A stretch of DNA of 64,000 nucleotides from contig OZ018322.1 of the NCBI GenBank assembly GCA_963969495.1, positions 157,944,848 to 158,008,847 of the forward strand, given 5' to 3'. The notes beneath the pieces were generated by a model, which was not told the origin of the DNA, searched no databases, and saw nothing but the letters and a program-made list of their open reading frames with translations. Positions 55,372 through 64,000 of this stretch are shown here, piece by piece; positions within the stretch are counted from its first letter, which is position 1; every line of letters begins with the position of its first letter. The position numbers and the translations under genes were made by a program. This stretch comes from Ceratothoa steindachneri (Eukaryota > Arthropoda > Malacostraca > Isopoda > Cymothoidae).

Positions 55372-57059
55372 GAAGATCCTCAACGGAAGACTGGTGTCTC
55401 ACCTGGAAGAAAACTCCCTCTACAACCCTTGCCAATTCGGGTTTAGAAAGAAGCGAAGTACGGAAATGGCAATTAATGTCATAACGGAAAAGCTTTCCCA
55501 AGCCAAACGGGACAGGAGTTATGTGGACATCGTTTGTCGGGATGTGTCAAAGGCGTTTGCTAAGGTGTGGCAGCGGGGCATGCATTATAAGATCTTAAGG
55601 CTGGGTCTAAGTGAAAACTTAGAAAGAACTCTCTGTGACTATGTCATGGAGAGAGCGGCGTATGTCAGTCTAGGCTGCACGGACGGACCAAAGTTTCCGC
55701 TCACTGCGGGCCTCCCGCAGGGGGGGTGTCTGTCCCCCACCCTTCACTCGATATACACCGCGGACGTCCCAGACCCTGTGTACCCCAATTCCCTCAATAT
55801 TTAATACGCCGATGATTTCAGCCAGATAATCGTATCTCCATGGAGGCATGCACCGTGGCAAGCTCCAATGACAGCGATGGAAATCGCGAACCTTAACAAC
55901 TACGAGGCTCAGTGGAAAATAAGAACAAACCAAGAGAAATTCAAGGTGGTCCCCATCGGACGCACCTTAAGGGCAGACGTGCGTGTGGGGGATACGCGAT
56001 ACCCCTACACCAACGAATGCAATGTACTCGGTATGGAAAACACCTCTACCGGATACAAAAAGCACGTCGAAGAAAGAATTTCTCGAGCCTCGTCCGCTGT
56101 CAGAACTCTATACAGCTTCAGAAATCTACGTGAAAGCAACAAGAAGAAGATCTACAATTCCCTTGTAAGATCTATGTTGCTTTACCCCGCCTCTACCCTC
56201 TCATGTGGCTCATAAACACAAAAGAGGCGTCGTCAAGTAGTGCAAAATAAATGCATTTACCTAATAACAGGTACACGCAGGCATGAAAGAAGACCTGCAC
56301 AGAGAGGCGGGGATAATTTCCATTAACAAAGTCATAGAAGAACGGACCCGGAAAATGCAGGATCTGGTTAATCGTGAACTGAGTGATGAAATCACCCAGA
56401 TGATTAACCAGAACAGAAGAGCTGAATGTCGCCCCAGATTCCCCAGCTCCGCCAACCGAGTGGCTGGCGGAGACGAAGTGCCGTTCTATGCGTAAAATGA
56501 GAAAAAAGAAACCTGTGAAAATAATATCAATCACAAGAACAATGAAAAAACTCGAAAACTTACTACGACAAGTTACCGATATAGACAAACCTACCAAGTA
56601 ATGAAAAACTCACCGATTACGACGAGAACTTCGAAAGAAGTAATCTACCAAAGAAGAAAGAAGAAACAATAATACTACTAAAATACACACACAATAAAAC
56701 AATACAATAAGCACGCACTTAAATATATTTAAAAACATATACAAAACAGGCAATGCACAACATAAACCATAAAAATACTAAAGTTGCTAAGACAAATGGC
56801 TTGAACGCCATAATAATTATAATTTTATAATTTTATAACTTTATAATTGTTACCAAAACCAAAAACAACAAAAATGAATTCACACAACCAAGAAAATAAA
56901 TTAAAGTGATAAGTCTGATCACCAGACCCTAGGCATCTCTTTGCACCTCTACCACACTTCTTTCTCTCTTCTCCACTTGTCTATTTTCTCTGTCCCCCCA
57001 CACACCCTATCGTCTCCCCTCACATGCACCCCCACTTAAACAAAGTCAAAGTCAAAGTC
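55372..57059 (+). mobile_element. 5'-truncated jockey-like LINE (array member 1)
   Basis: Begins inside RT and runs through a long A/C-rich 3' UTR to three AAAGTC repeats at 57,042-57,059. It is flanked by AATAAATTGC on both sides (55,362 and 57,060), which I read as its target-site duplication. Confidence 0.75.
55376..56500 (+). pseudogene. jockey-like RT and C-terminal region
   Basis: FGFRKKRSTEMAINVITEKL, then YVDIVCRDVSKAFAKVW (first RT Asp), AGLPQGGCLSPTLHSIYTAD and YADDFSQIIV. A TAA at 55,802-55,804 sits exactly before the YADD box, probably a mutated Gln codon, in an otherwise continuous frame (55,394-56,213). The thumb and C-terminus have GRTLRADVRVGDTRYPY, KKHVEERISRASSAVRTLYS and RSMLLYPAS. 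After 56,213 it continues with shifts to about 56,490. Confidence 0.85.
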
Positions 57060-57071
57060 AATAAATTGCTC
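57060..57071 (+). repeat. LINE array junction repeat 2 (AATAAATTGCTC)
   Basis: Between the AAAGTC tail of array member 1 and the 5' end of member 2. Identical over 12 bases to 61,790-61,801. Confidence 0.8.
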
Positions 57072-57194
57072 AATTGCTCGAAGGCAGAAGAATTCACTTG
57101 AAAAACTACGCTGAAACTACATCTCTTACTCGTTAAAGGAGGAAAAGGTTGAGGCGAGGCATCCTCAAAACGCCCGGATTTGCCTTGCTATCTC

Positions 57195-57846
57195 CACGGG
57201 GACTATACGGAAGACATTTTTAACCCGCTCCTAGGCAACTTAATGTCGACCTAACTCCCTCCCCCCTATCTCGACGGAGTTGCGAAGCCGAAATGATCTG
57301 AACTGCCATTCATCTAATCTCGCTCCAACTATGAAGGTCCACTTTGATAGACATAATTGGGGACGTAAAGGAAAGCAGGTTTGAGCATTAGCCCACTGTG
57401 GAACTCTACGGGAGAGACCGCCCAGTTACGCGGTGATGCTGAAAGCTTTGGGGAAGAGTTCGATCTATTCTCTAAGGGCCCACTTACGGCCAAGACCACA
57501 GGGAAATATGCAACCGTCCCCACGGGGACTATACGGAAGACATTTTTAACCCGCTCCTAGGCGACTTAATGTCGCCCTAACTCCCCCCCCCCCTCCCTCG
57601 ACGGAGTTGAGAAGCCGAAATGAACTGAACTGCTATTAATCTACTCTCGCTCCAACTATGTTGGTCCACTTTGATAGCCATAATTGGGGACGTAATGTTA
57701 AGCAGGTTTGAGCATTAGCCCACTGTGTAACTCTACGGAAGAGACCACCCGGTTACGAGGCGATGCTGAAAGCTTTGAGAAGAGTTCGATCTAATCTCTA
57801 AGGGCACACTTCCGGCCAAGACCAGAGGAGAACATGCAACCGTCCC
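57195..57846 (+). repeat. Two tandem 326-bp units in a LINE 5' region
   Basis: Unit 1 is 57,195-57,520 and unit 2 is 57,521-57,846. Each starts CACGGGGACTATACGGAAGA, passes a C-rich run and CGACGGAGTTG, then GTCCACTTTGATAG, CATAATTGGGGACGTAA, AGCCCACTGTG and AAGAGTTCGATCTA, and ends GCAACCGTCCC. Single-base differences are scattered, so the units have diverged a little. A related but single and more diverged unit is present at about 62,250-62,400 in the next LINE. Confidence 0.9.
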
Positions 57847-57849
57847 TGT

Positions 57850-58440
57850 GTAAGTTGGAAACAGCATCGATATCCAAACCCCAGATGGGGCAACATCCCT
57901 GATGGTGGTATTTGGTTCCCTGACAACACCCCTTCCGGGGATGTACTGCAACTGCAGATGGTTCCAAACCAACAACCCAACAGGTAAGACAACACCAACA
58001 AAGTGAACAATAAAAGAGAAAAGAAAAAAGCAGTTGAGTCAAAAACTCCTGCGCATAAACAGAGCCAAGTAACCACAACTGAGAAAATTAACACCGACAC
58101 CAACAGTTCCTCGGAATCCTCAGATTCCTCGGACACCGAAGCACAACAAACCTAGAAAACCAAGGGAAAGAAAAAGAAAAACAAAAAATTGCGGGCGGAT
58201 AACATAAATCTGAAAATCTATGCCTGCGATCAATTTCCCGTTCCCGAGGAAATGGAAGCCAGGGATATTTTCCATGGAATAAATTCGAAAGTTTACAAAG
58301 GAAGTACGACTACGAAGTCGACCATGAAACAGTAGAAGAAGCTCTGCTCACACAAAATGTGACCCTACATCACAGCACCTGCGAGCAGATCTCAAACGCT
58401 GAGTTCAGAAAAAAAGAGAATTAGGAGGAAGAAGAACTTC
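57850..58440 (+). pseudogene. Decayed LINE ORF1
   Basis: Short Lys/Glu/Asn-rich pieces (KTKGKKKKNKKLRAD-like near 58,150-58,200, then ISRSRGNGSQGYFPWNKF). It sits between the 5' units and the endonuclease. No zinc knuckles found; many stops. Assigned by position and basic composition. Confidence 0.4.
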
Positions 58441-58465
58441 AACCAAAAACACTAGATAAACAAGA

Positions 58466-59210
58466 ATGGAGAGAGTAAGCAACAGAATGAGGATTCTGAC
58501 ACTCAACGTCAATGGATGGGAGGGGAAGGCTACGGCATATGGAAACATATTCCAAGTGCTTGACCTCGACATCATTCCTATAACGGAGCAAGTTCTTGAT
58601 ACCACAGCTTGTCGAATTAAAATACTGGGCTACAAAGTAGTCATAAAAAATCATTCCCAGGAAAGGTTCGATGATGCTGCAATAGCTGTTAAGGGTAACA
58701 TCTCGTTCAAACAACTACCAGAACTCGATGAATCCTTTGTAGCGATCGAGCTACACACACTGGTAGGAGACCTCGTGAAAGCTGCAACCTATCAGCCCCC
58801 TCGTAAGCCTATCTCCCGTTAAATAACATCTACACACTGTTCGGGCACCGCAAGATGGTAATCTTAGGGGGAGACCTTAAATTCAGATGTCGTGCGGCTG
58901 GCTATGGTAGTACCAACGATAGAGGCCGAAACTTGGAACTGATTATGTGAAGAAAAACATCCAGAGAATAGGGCAGCATTTTCTGACCTATATCACTTCC
59001 AGATCAGCAACTACACCTGACATAATCTTAACAAGTGAAGGCTTCCCATTTAACTACCATAGTGAGCCAGGCCTAACAGTCCCACATGATCACATAGCGA
59101 TATTAACAACAAGTATCTCTTACACCGATCCAGCTCCCAGTCCCTGTCTGAAAAAACTACGCCCTGGCCAACTGGGATCGTTACAACAGACGAATCAGTC
59201 AATATGCGCC
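58466..59210 (+). pseudogene. LINE apurinic endonuclease
   Basis: The frame at 58,466-58,820 reads MRILTLNVNGWEGKATAYGN (Asn), LDLDIIPITEQ (Glu) and VAIELHTLVGDLVKAATYQP with a PPR continuation. A shifted piece has MVILGGDLKFRCRAAGYG (the GGDLN motif with Lys for Asn) near 58,857-58,910. The next frame has SATTPDIILTSEGFPFNYHS and TVPHDHIAIL, where the SDH motif reads HDH. Damaged at two active-site motifs. Confidence 0.8.
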
Positions 59211-61220
59211 AGCTGACCTAAGCGCGGCATCATTAGAGGAGATAGACGGGTAACTGGAGAGGATGACAACTTCCATGCTAGAAGCGGACTGCAAGAACAT
59301 ACCCAAAACTGGGTATAAAACACCTCTTCAGCCCAGATGGACAAAGGAGATGAGAGATATCGCTCGCGCTCACAGGGAAGTGTACGAAGAAATAAGAGAG
59401 GTAAGTCCCAGCCCGAAAGAAGCTCGCTCCTTCGACACCTAAGCACAGAGCTTAGAGAGGCTATCAACCTCCAACAGAAGGAAATTTAGAACAACCTGAT
59501 AGCCAAAGTTAAAGGCGAACTTAACCCGGCTAAGTTCTGGTGTCAAGTCAAGAACTTAAAGGGACTTACAGCAAGACCAAAAGCTCGAATAAAAGAGAGC
59601 GGAGACTATATAGAAGACCCTGCGGGTCTGGAAGACAGGTTCAGAAACTTCTGGAAAAACGTTTTCAGGATCAACCCTGAAAAAAACGACGAGTTCGATC
59701 AGGAATTTGAAGGCCAACTGATCGAAGAAATGAATCAGGTAATGCACCGCACGCACCCACAACATCGAGTCAACGAAGGCAGGAAGATAGCAGACCATGG
59801 CCCTCCCATAACAGCAGTGGAGGTCATGGCCACTGTAAGAGCCTTCCAACAAAGGGCCCTAGGCTGGATGGGCATGACCAGAAACAACTTGGTTAATGCC
59901 CCACAGCAGATCATTCAGTGAATTGCAAACATCTATAACGCTTCCCTGAATACAGGTTACTTCCCGGAAGGTTTTAAGATTGCTAAAGTAATTTTCATAC
60001 CCAAGGGAGGTAAACCCCCGGATCAACTGGTAAATTACAGGCCAATCGCCCTGCTGGAAATCGTTGCGAAAGTCTACGTAAAGCTCCTAGCTGACAGGCT
60101 TCAAGATCAATTAGCCGACCTAGGAGCTCACAACCCTCAGCAACGCGGGTTCCGCAAGGGACGAGGAACGGAAACAGCCCTCGCCCTCCTAGCGGAAAAT
60201 TCGCTTGCAGTACAGCTGAGAGAAGGTACGTAGACCTGGTGCTGCGGGATGTAAAGAAGGCCTTCGATAAAGTATAGCTGAGAGGGCTACAATTCAAGAT
60301 CCTCAACCTCCAGCGTAACCCACTCCTGGAAAGGGTCCTTTGTAATTATGTCTCGGATAGAAGAGCTCAAATCGTGATCGAGGGCTACAAGAGACCCGAA
60401 TTCGAACTCCTGACGGGAGTTCCACAAGGCAGCTGTCTCAGTCCTTTGTTGTACCTAGTGTACACAATTGACCTACCTGCTCCAGTGAGGTACGATTTGA
60501 TATATCTGCACTACGCAGATGACATCACTCAAATCGTCCCGAGTCCATTCAGAAACTCTGGAAGTCAGGCGAGGGCGACAGCTTCCAAAATTGACAACAT
60601 CAATCGTTATGGTAAAAAGTGGAAAATTAAGACTAACCGCCAAATGTTCACCATAGTTCCAATGAACCGCCGGAAAGTTCACGACGTCATCGTCAACAAG
60701 GAGCTCTATCCGTACTCTAACGAGGGAAAAGTCCTGGGCTTACAACTCTACAAATCTGGTTGTAAGGCTCATGTAAATACCAGTCTCCATAACCAAAAGA
60801 GACCTGAGGAAACTTTCCCGTTTTTGAAGCCTCAGCGTGCCAAACAAGAAAAAACCGTGCATGGCCTTGGTGCGCTTAGACCTATTGTACCCGGCTGTGA
60901 TCACGCAGATGGCAAGCTGTAAATTTCTCAAAATGATGCAGATGGTGAAGAATAAAGCCACTCTGCTGATAACTGGCACGCAAAGGATCGACCGTATTCG
61001 GCAATCGGTTCTACATCAAAAAATCGGACTAAAGTCGATCAATATGGAGATCCAAAGGCTAGGGAGAAAGACCTGGGACAAAATCGATCAAGAGATAGTC
61101 CTGACTATAAAATTCAACTTGAATGTACGTGGAAACAGAAGGCCCGCAATTGGTAGAACGGCTCTGTTCCCAAGCAGTAGAACCTGCGCAAGAGAAGACG
61201 TATTTCCAATATATACTTAG
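59211..61220 (+). pseudogene. LINE linker and reverse transcriptase
   Basis: The linker has MTTSMLEADCKNIPKTGYKT. RT begins near 59,960: KVIFIPKGGKPPDQLVNYRP, IALLEIVAKVYVKLLADRLQ, QRGFRKGRGTETALALLAE, then (shifted, with a TAG) VLRDVKKAFDKV. It continues with LLTGVPQGSCLSPLLYLVYT and HYADDITQIV, an intact YADD at 60,512-60,523. The C-terminus in two frames has ITGTQRIDRIRQSVLHQKIG and ends CAREDVFPIYT with TAG. About three frameshifts in total, so this RT is among the better preserved in the window. Confidence 0.85.
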
Positions 61221-61302
61221 TAGTACACAAAATAAAATGACTTTAACCTTATTGTACCCGACTCATAACAAAGCAATAAACATAAGATAAAAATTATTCC
61301 TT

Positions 61303-61480
61303 AAAAAAGTGCGGCGAAGTGCCTAAATTACAAATTAAAACTTACTAAATTTTAAATAAAAAAGAGGCAAAGTGCCCATATTAAAAATTAAAACTTTAAA
61401 ATAAAAAAGAGGTAAAGTACCCAAATTTAAATAATATAATTCAAATCAACAAAAAGAGGCAAAGTGCCCAAAATGAAAAT
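61303..61480 (+). repeat. 3' UTR minisatellite, about four units of 46-51 bases
   Basis: Each unit has an A-rich start, AGAGGCAAAGTGCCC (GCGGCGAAGTGCC in the first), and a TTAAAA-rich remainder. Unit cores lie at about 61,313, 61,364, 61,410 and 61,457. It follows the RT stop closely, so it belongs to the LINE 3' UTR. Confidence 0.8.
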
Positions 61481-61773
61481 AATAAATGTAAAGTTTAATA
61501 TAATTAAAATAGAGATATTCAGCATAACAAGAAAACTTTGAAAGGCTCGAATACTACAATGGCGGAAAAAATGGAAATTAGTAAATAGAAAAAATATATA
61601 TAACAATGGAGGAAACTGGCTGTTAACGACAGTGAGCACCACTACTGACGGAGGAACATTTTATTATAAAATAGAAAAAATTAGAAGTATGCTAGGGATA
61701 CCCTAACACCAGGGCAAACTAGAAAACATTTTCCCACCTGTATAAACCAACCACACAATTCATCACTTTCAAA

Positions 61774-61789
61774 AATTAATTAATTAATT
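61774..61789 (+). repeat. (AATT)n tail of array member 2
   Basis: Four or so AATT units directly before AATAAATTGCTC. It replaces the poly(A) tail usual in other LINEs; member 1 ends in AAAGTC repeats at the same position. Confidence 0.75.
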
Positions 61790-61801
61790 AATAAATTGCT
61801 C
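61790..61801 (+). repeat. LINE array junction repeat 3 (AATAAATTGCTC)
   Basis: Twelve bases identical to 57,060-57,071, at the boundary between array members 2 and 3. Confidence 0.8.
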
Positions 61802-62559
61802 GATACGATGAACTCCTGGCATACTCACTCCTAGCAATTATCTCTGAATTCGATACAGAAGGAAAAATTTGGCAAATTTTCCAAAGACTCCTCCGAGAAT
61901 ATAAGGCGCTCTTATGTTCGGATATTGAGCACTCACATTCGCACTCGAAAGACAACTTAAGCTCCCTTCGCTTTTCAATGCCTGATCTTTTGAAGAAGAA
62001 AGAATATCAGAGAATTATAAGGGCATTTTGCACCTCGATCTTTACAAAAGAAACCTTCCTCTCTAATGGCACTTTTTCCCCTACGTGGAACTTAAAAAAG
62101 AGATTTAATACCAGGTGGTCATAATTAATTCTATGACTACCCAAACTAATCACCACCTTCGCTCTCGCCTTCTAAGGCGTAGCCGTGTGTATTTCCATTC
62201 ATAACTTAGTTCGAACTATACCCGTCGCGAGACAATGAATAATTCGAGGCCGTTGAGAGAGTAGGTTTGTGGAGTAGCCCACTGTGGAACCTTCGTCATA
62301 GGCACCCTGGACAACAGGGCGATCCTGCAGCCATTAGGAAAGAGTTCTCTCTATTCCTGATGGACCGGATGTGATCATAGAGGGACATAAAACCGTTTCT
62401 ATGTGAGCTGGAAGCAGCCTCAATACCCAAACCCCAGAAGAGGCGGCAATCTGGGCAATGGTAATTGATTCAATCACCACCCATCACGAAGTCCGCCATG
62501 AGTCATCCTTCTGGATGGCGTCTCCGGGTCCATCATCTCATTCATCCATCATCTTCATC

Positions 62560-63080
62560 CATGGAGATATACCGACTACGCTAAGGATTAAGGGGACGGG
62601 GAAATCATTCTCAGTTCCCATTCCAAAACTTTAACCTACATTTATCCCTGTAAAATCAATAGGTACAAAGAAGAAAAAAGAAAAAAAACACAAAGAAGAG
62701 CCGGAGGCATTAACGAGCTAAAATGGACGACCGTTAAGGAGCGAAGAGGGTCCCCCTCCGCATCCTTCCTCGCCAGGAGAAACTACCTCGCAAATTAGCA
62801 CTAACGATTATCTACGCTGATATTGGGGTCACACTTTTTAGACTAAAAGACCAGCAAAACGGCTCTGTTGCGCTATGCGACACAGACAAGGATCTAGATC
62901 TCCTGAGCGAAAACGCAGCAAAAAAATGGGAAAAGATCGGAGTCGCACCTTGGACCCTTCAGGACGTACAAACAAAAAGATCTGTGATTTGCACACGCCT
63001 CAACCCTTAGATTGGTGAGCACACTGGAAAAAAAATCAAGGAAGAACTCGAAAAACAACAAAATATCAGCGCATGATTAA
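62560..63080 (+). pseudogene. Decayed LINE ORF1 of array member 3
   Basis: Lys-rich start (GTKKKKEKKHKEEPEALTS near 62,660-62,715), then Arg/Ser-rich pieces with several frame changes. Nothing beyond basic composition and position supports it. Confidence 0.35.
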
Positions 63081-63099
63081 ATTTTTTGTTTAACGTAAA

Positions 63100-63712
63100 C
63101 GGATGGAGAAATTAGAAGTTAAAGTGTTCGAATATAATACGAAAAGGAGACCCAGACTTTATAGTACTGACTGAAGACGGAATCAATACAGAAACAGAAA
63201 ATTTAAAATCCCTAACTAGAGAATTATCTCCAAGAATCATACACAAAACAGATTTGTCGGAGTAACAGATATTTACTTCACCGAAGTAAAAATAACGATG
63301 ATCACAGGGGACATAATAATGGCTGGCGTATACCAACCCCCTAGGCACCCAGATCTGTTAATCCCCAACTTTATTAAGCTCTTCCGTCGACCAGCCTAAA
63401 CATTGCGATCTCAACGCAAGATGTAAGGAAACTGGCTACATTTCACAGTCCAGCGGCACTGAAAGAACCATGCAACTCTTAGTGAGCAGACATCTCGTTA
63501 ATTGGGAAAGGCCAGCCTTCCCAATGTTTCTCACAGACAGATCCTCAACTACCCCAGACATAGTCCTAATGAATTCACTTTTCAGCCTAAACTATCACAC
63601 CGAAATCGGACCCGCTACCCCATCTGATCATCTTAGTATGCATATAAACATCTCAGCCTCACCTATCCAGATCAAAATACCTCGAAAGAAAGTTGTAGGA
63701 AAAACGGATTGA
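63100..63712 (+). pseudogene. LINE apurinic endonuclease of array member 3
   Basis: ITGDIIMAGVYQPPRHPDLL near 63,305-63,360, then GTERTMQLLVSRHLVNWERP and SSTTPDIVLMNSLFSLNYHT. ATPSDHLSMHINIS follows, with the catalytic SDH intact. The N-terminal motifs are in other frames or lost. The C-terminal 80 codons are open, with a TGA at 63,710. Confidence 0.75.
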
Positions 63713-64000
63713 AACAAGTAAAAAGAACATCGGAACGCTCTTAAGGTTGGCTCGCTAAATACCCAAGAAGCTGAGGAGATTGAGACCTATCTACAACAAA
63801 TTATCCTTAAGAATGTAGAAGCGAGCAACTTTTACACCCGACAACAGAATATCAAACTATACCATCACCCAGGTGGAACGTGGAAATAAAGGAAAATGAA
63901 AGAATGCCACAACTTTATAAAATAAATAATAAAATTAGGAAACACACAGGCAGATATCAAAGATTAAGAGAAGCCTGGAGACAAATAAACATACTAATAC
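63713..64000 (+). pseudogene. LINE linker start, cut by window edge
   Basis: Continues the member 3 reading after a stop: KVGSLNTQEAEEIETYLQQI and ASNFYTRQQNIKL, typical of the helical linker after the endonuclease. Ends at the window edge. Confidence 0.5.

Larger units (their letters stand above)
57072..61789 (+). mobile_element. Long jockey-like LINE with tandem 5' units (array member 2)
   Basis: About 4.7 kb: 5' region with two 326-bp units, a decayed ORF1 (57.85-58.44 kb), endonuclease (58.47-59.2), linker, RT (59.9-61.2), and a 3' UTR with 46-51-base tandem repeats and an (AATT)n tail. It is flanked by AATAAATTGCTC at 57,060 and 61,790. This is the only member here that appears to be full-length. 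Confidence 0.8.
61802..64000 (+). mobile_element. Jockey-like LINE, 5' part, cut by window edge (array member 3)
   Basis: A diverged relative of member 2 in the same orientation. The 5' region (62,250-62,480) keeps TAGCCCACTGTG, GCGATCCTGCAG, AAAGAGTTCTCTCTATTC and CAATACCCAAACCCCAGA, matching member 2. An ORF1-like region (62.56-63.08 kb) and an endonuclease (63.1-63.7 kb) follow. The RT would lie beyond the window. Confidence 0.75.

Noticed and set aside
57195..57846. LTRs of a retrotransposon instead of LINE 5' units
   Set aside because: The two units are directly adjacent with no internal domain between them, and ORF1, endonuclease and RT of a LINE follow.
1..64000. CRISPR arrays, phage or bacterial defence systems
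   Set aside because: No spaced repeat array, Shine-Dalgarno-led operon or prokaryotic gene was seen. The content is eukaryotic transposable elements.

Overview
What kind of DNA this is. The window is eukaryotic, very AT-rich, and almost entirely made of decaying transposable elements. I found no intact host gene, operon, CRISPR array, rRNA or convincing tRNA. An arthropod genome, probably a crustacean, chelicerate or other repeat-rich lineage, is the best guess. This rests on five fragments of an orphan multicopy gene family that I know only from arthropod genomes, and on the mixture of mariner, Tc1, piggyBac, Ty3/gypsy and several non-LTR (LINE) lineages. This is inference from sequence memory, not from a search.

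Layout. 0-3.2 kb: three same-strand fragments of the orphan family (motifs such as LPPLHIKIGL and GERFHQ-like). 5-12 kb: minus-strand LINE relics (endonuclease and reverse transcriptase pieces), with an internally deleted mariner at 10.07-10.88 kb lying between two of them. 12.8-15.7 kb: four TA arrays, a 160-bp foldback hairpin and a decayed Tc1 element with recognisable inverted ends. 15.8-18.3 kb: a Ty3/gypsy remnant in the unusual order gag-protease-integrase-RT (Gmr1-like). 19.7-23.3 kb: two LINE RT relics on opposite strands. 26.6-32.8 kb: two more orphan-family copies, one with a 144-bp GT-AG intron, and a piggyBac relic between them. 33.5-34.86 kb: a mariner with good inverted ends and a duplicated right end. 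38-39.4 kb: a LINE relic. 41.9-48.6 kb: a nearly full-length GC-rich I-like LINE (ORF1 with CCHC knuckles, endonuclease, RT, RNase H), riddled with frameshifts. 49-50.6 kb: LINE fragments. 50.6-53.6 kb: a second Ty3/gypsy element of ordinary order. 53.8-64 kb: a head-to-tail array of at least five LINE copies.

How the parts relate. None of the elements looks able to move itself. The least damaged coding region is the RNase H end of a LINE at 53,963-55,054: one continuous frame with a single TAG and all four RNase H acidic residues kept. The most interesting structure is the LINE array at its right end. Three successive junctions carry the same AATAAATTGC, two of them extended to AATAAATTGCTC. 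This suggests repeated insertion at one target sequence, each new copy landing next to the tail of the previous one. One array member also carries two tandem 326-bp units in its 5' region, like promoter monomers.

Limits. All family assignments come from reading translated motifs by eye. Boundaries of old relics are approximate, often to within 50-200 bases. Long stretches between elements hold nothing I could recognise.
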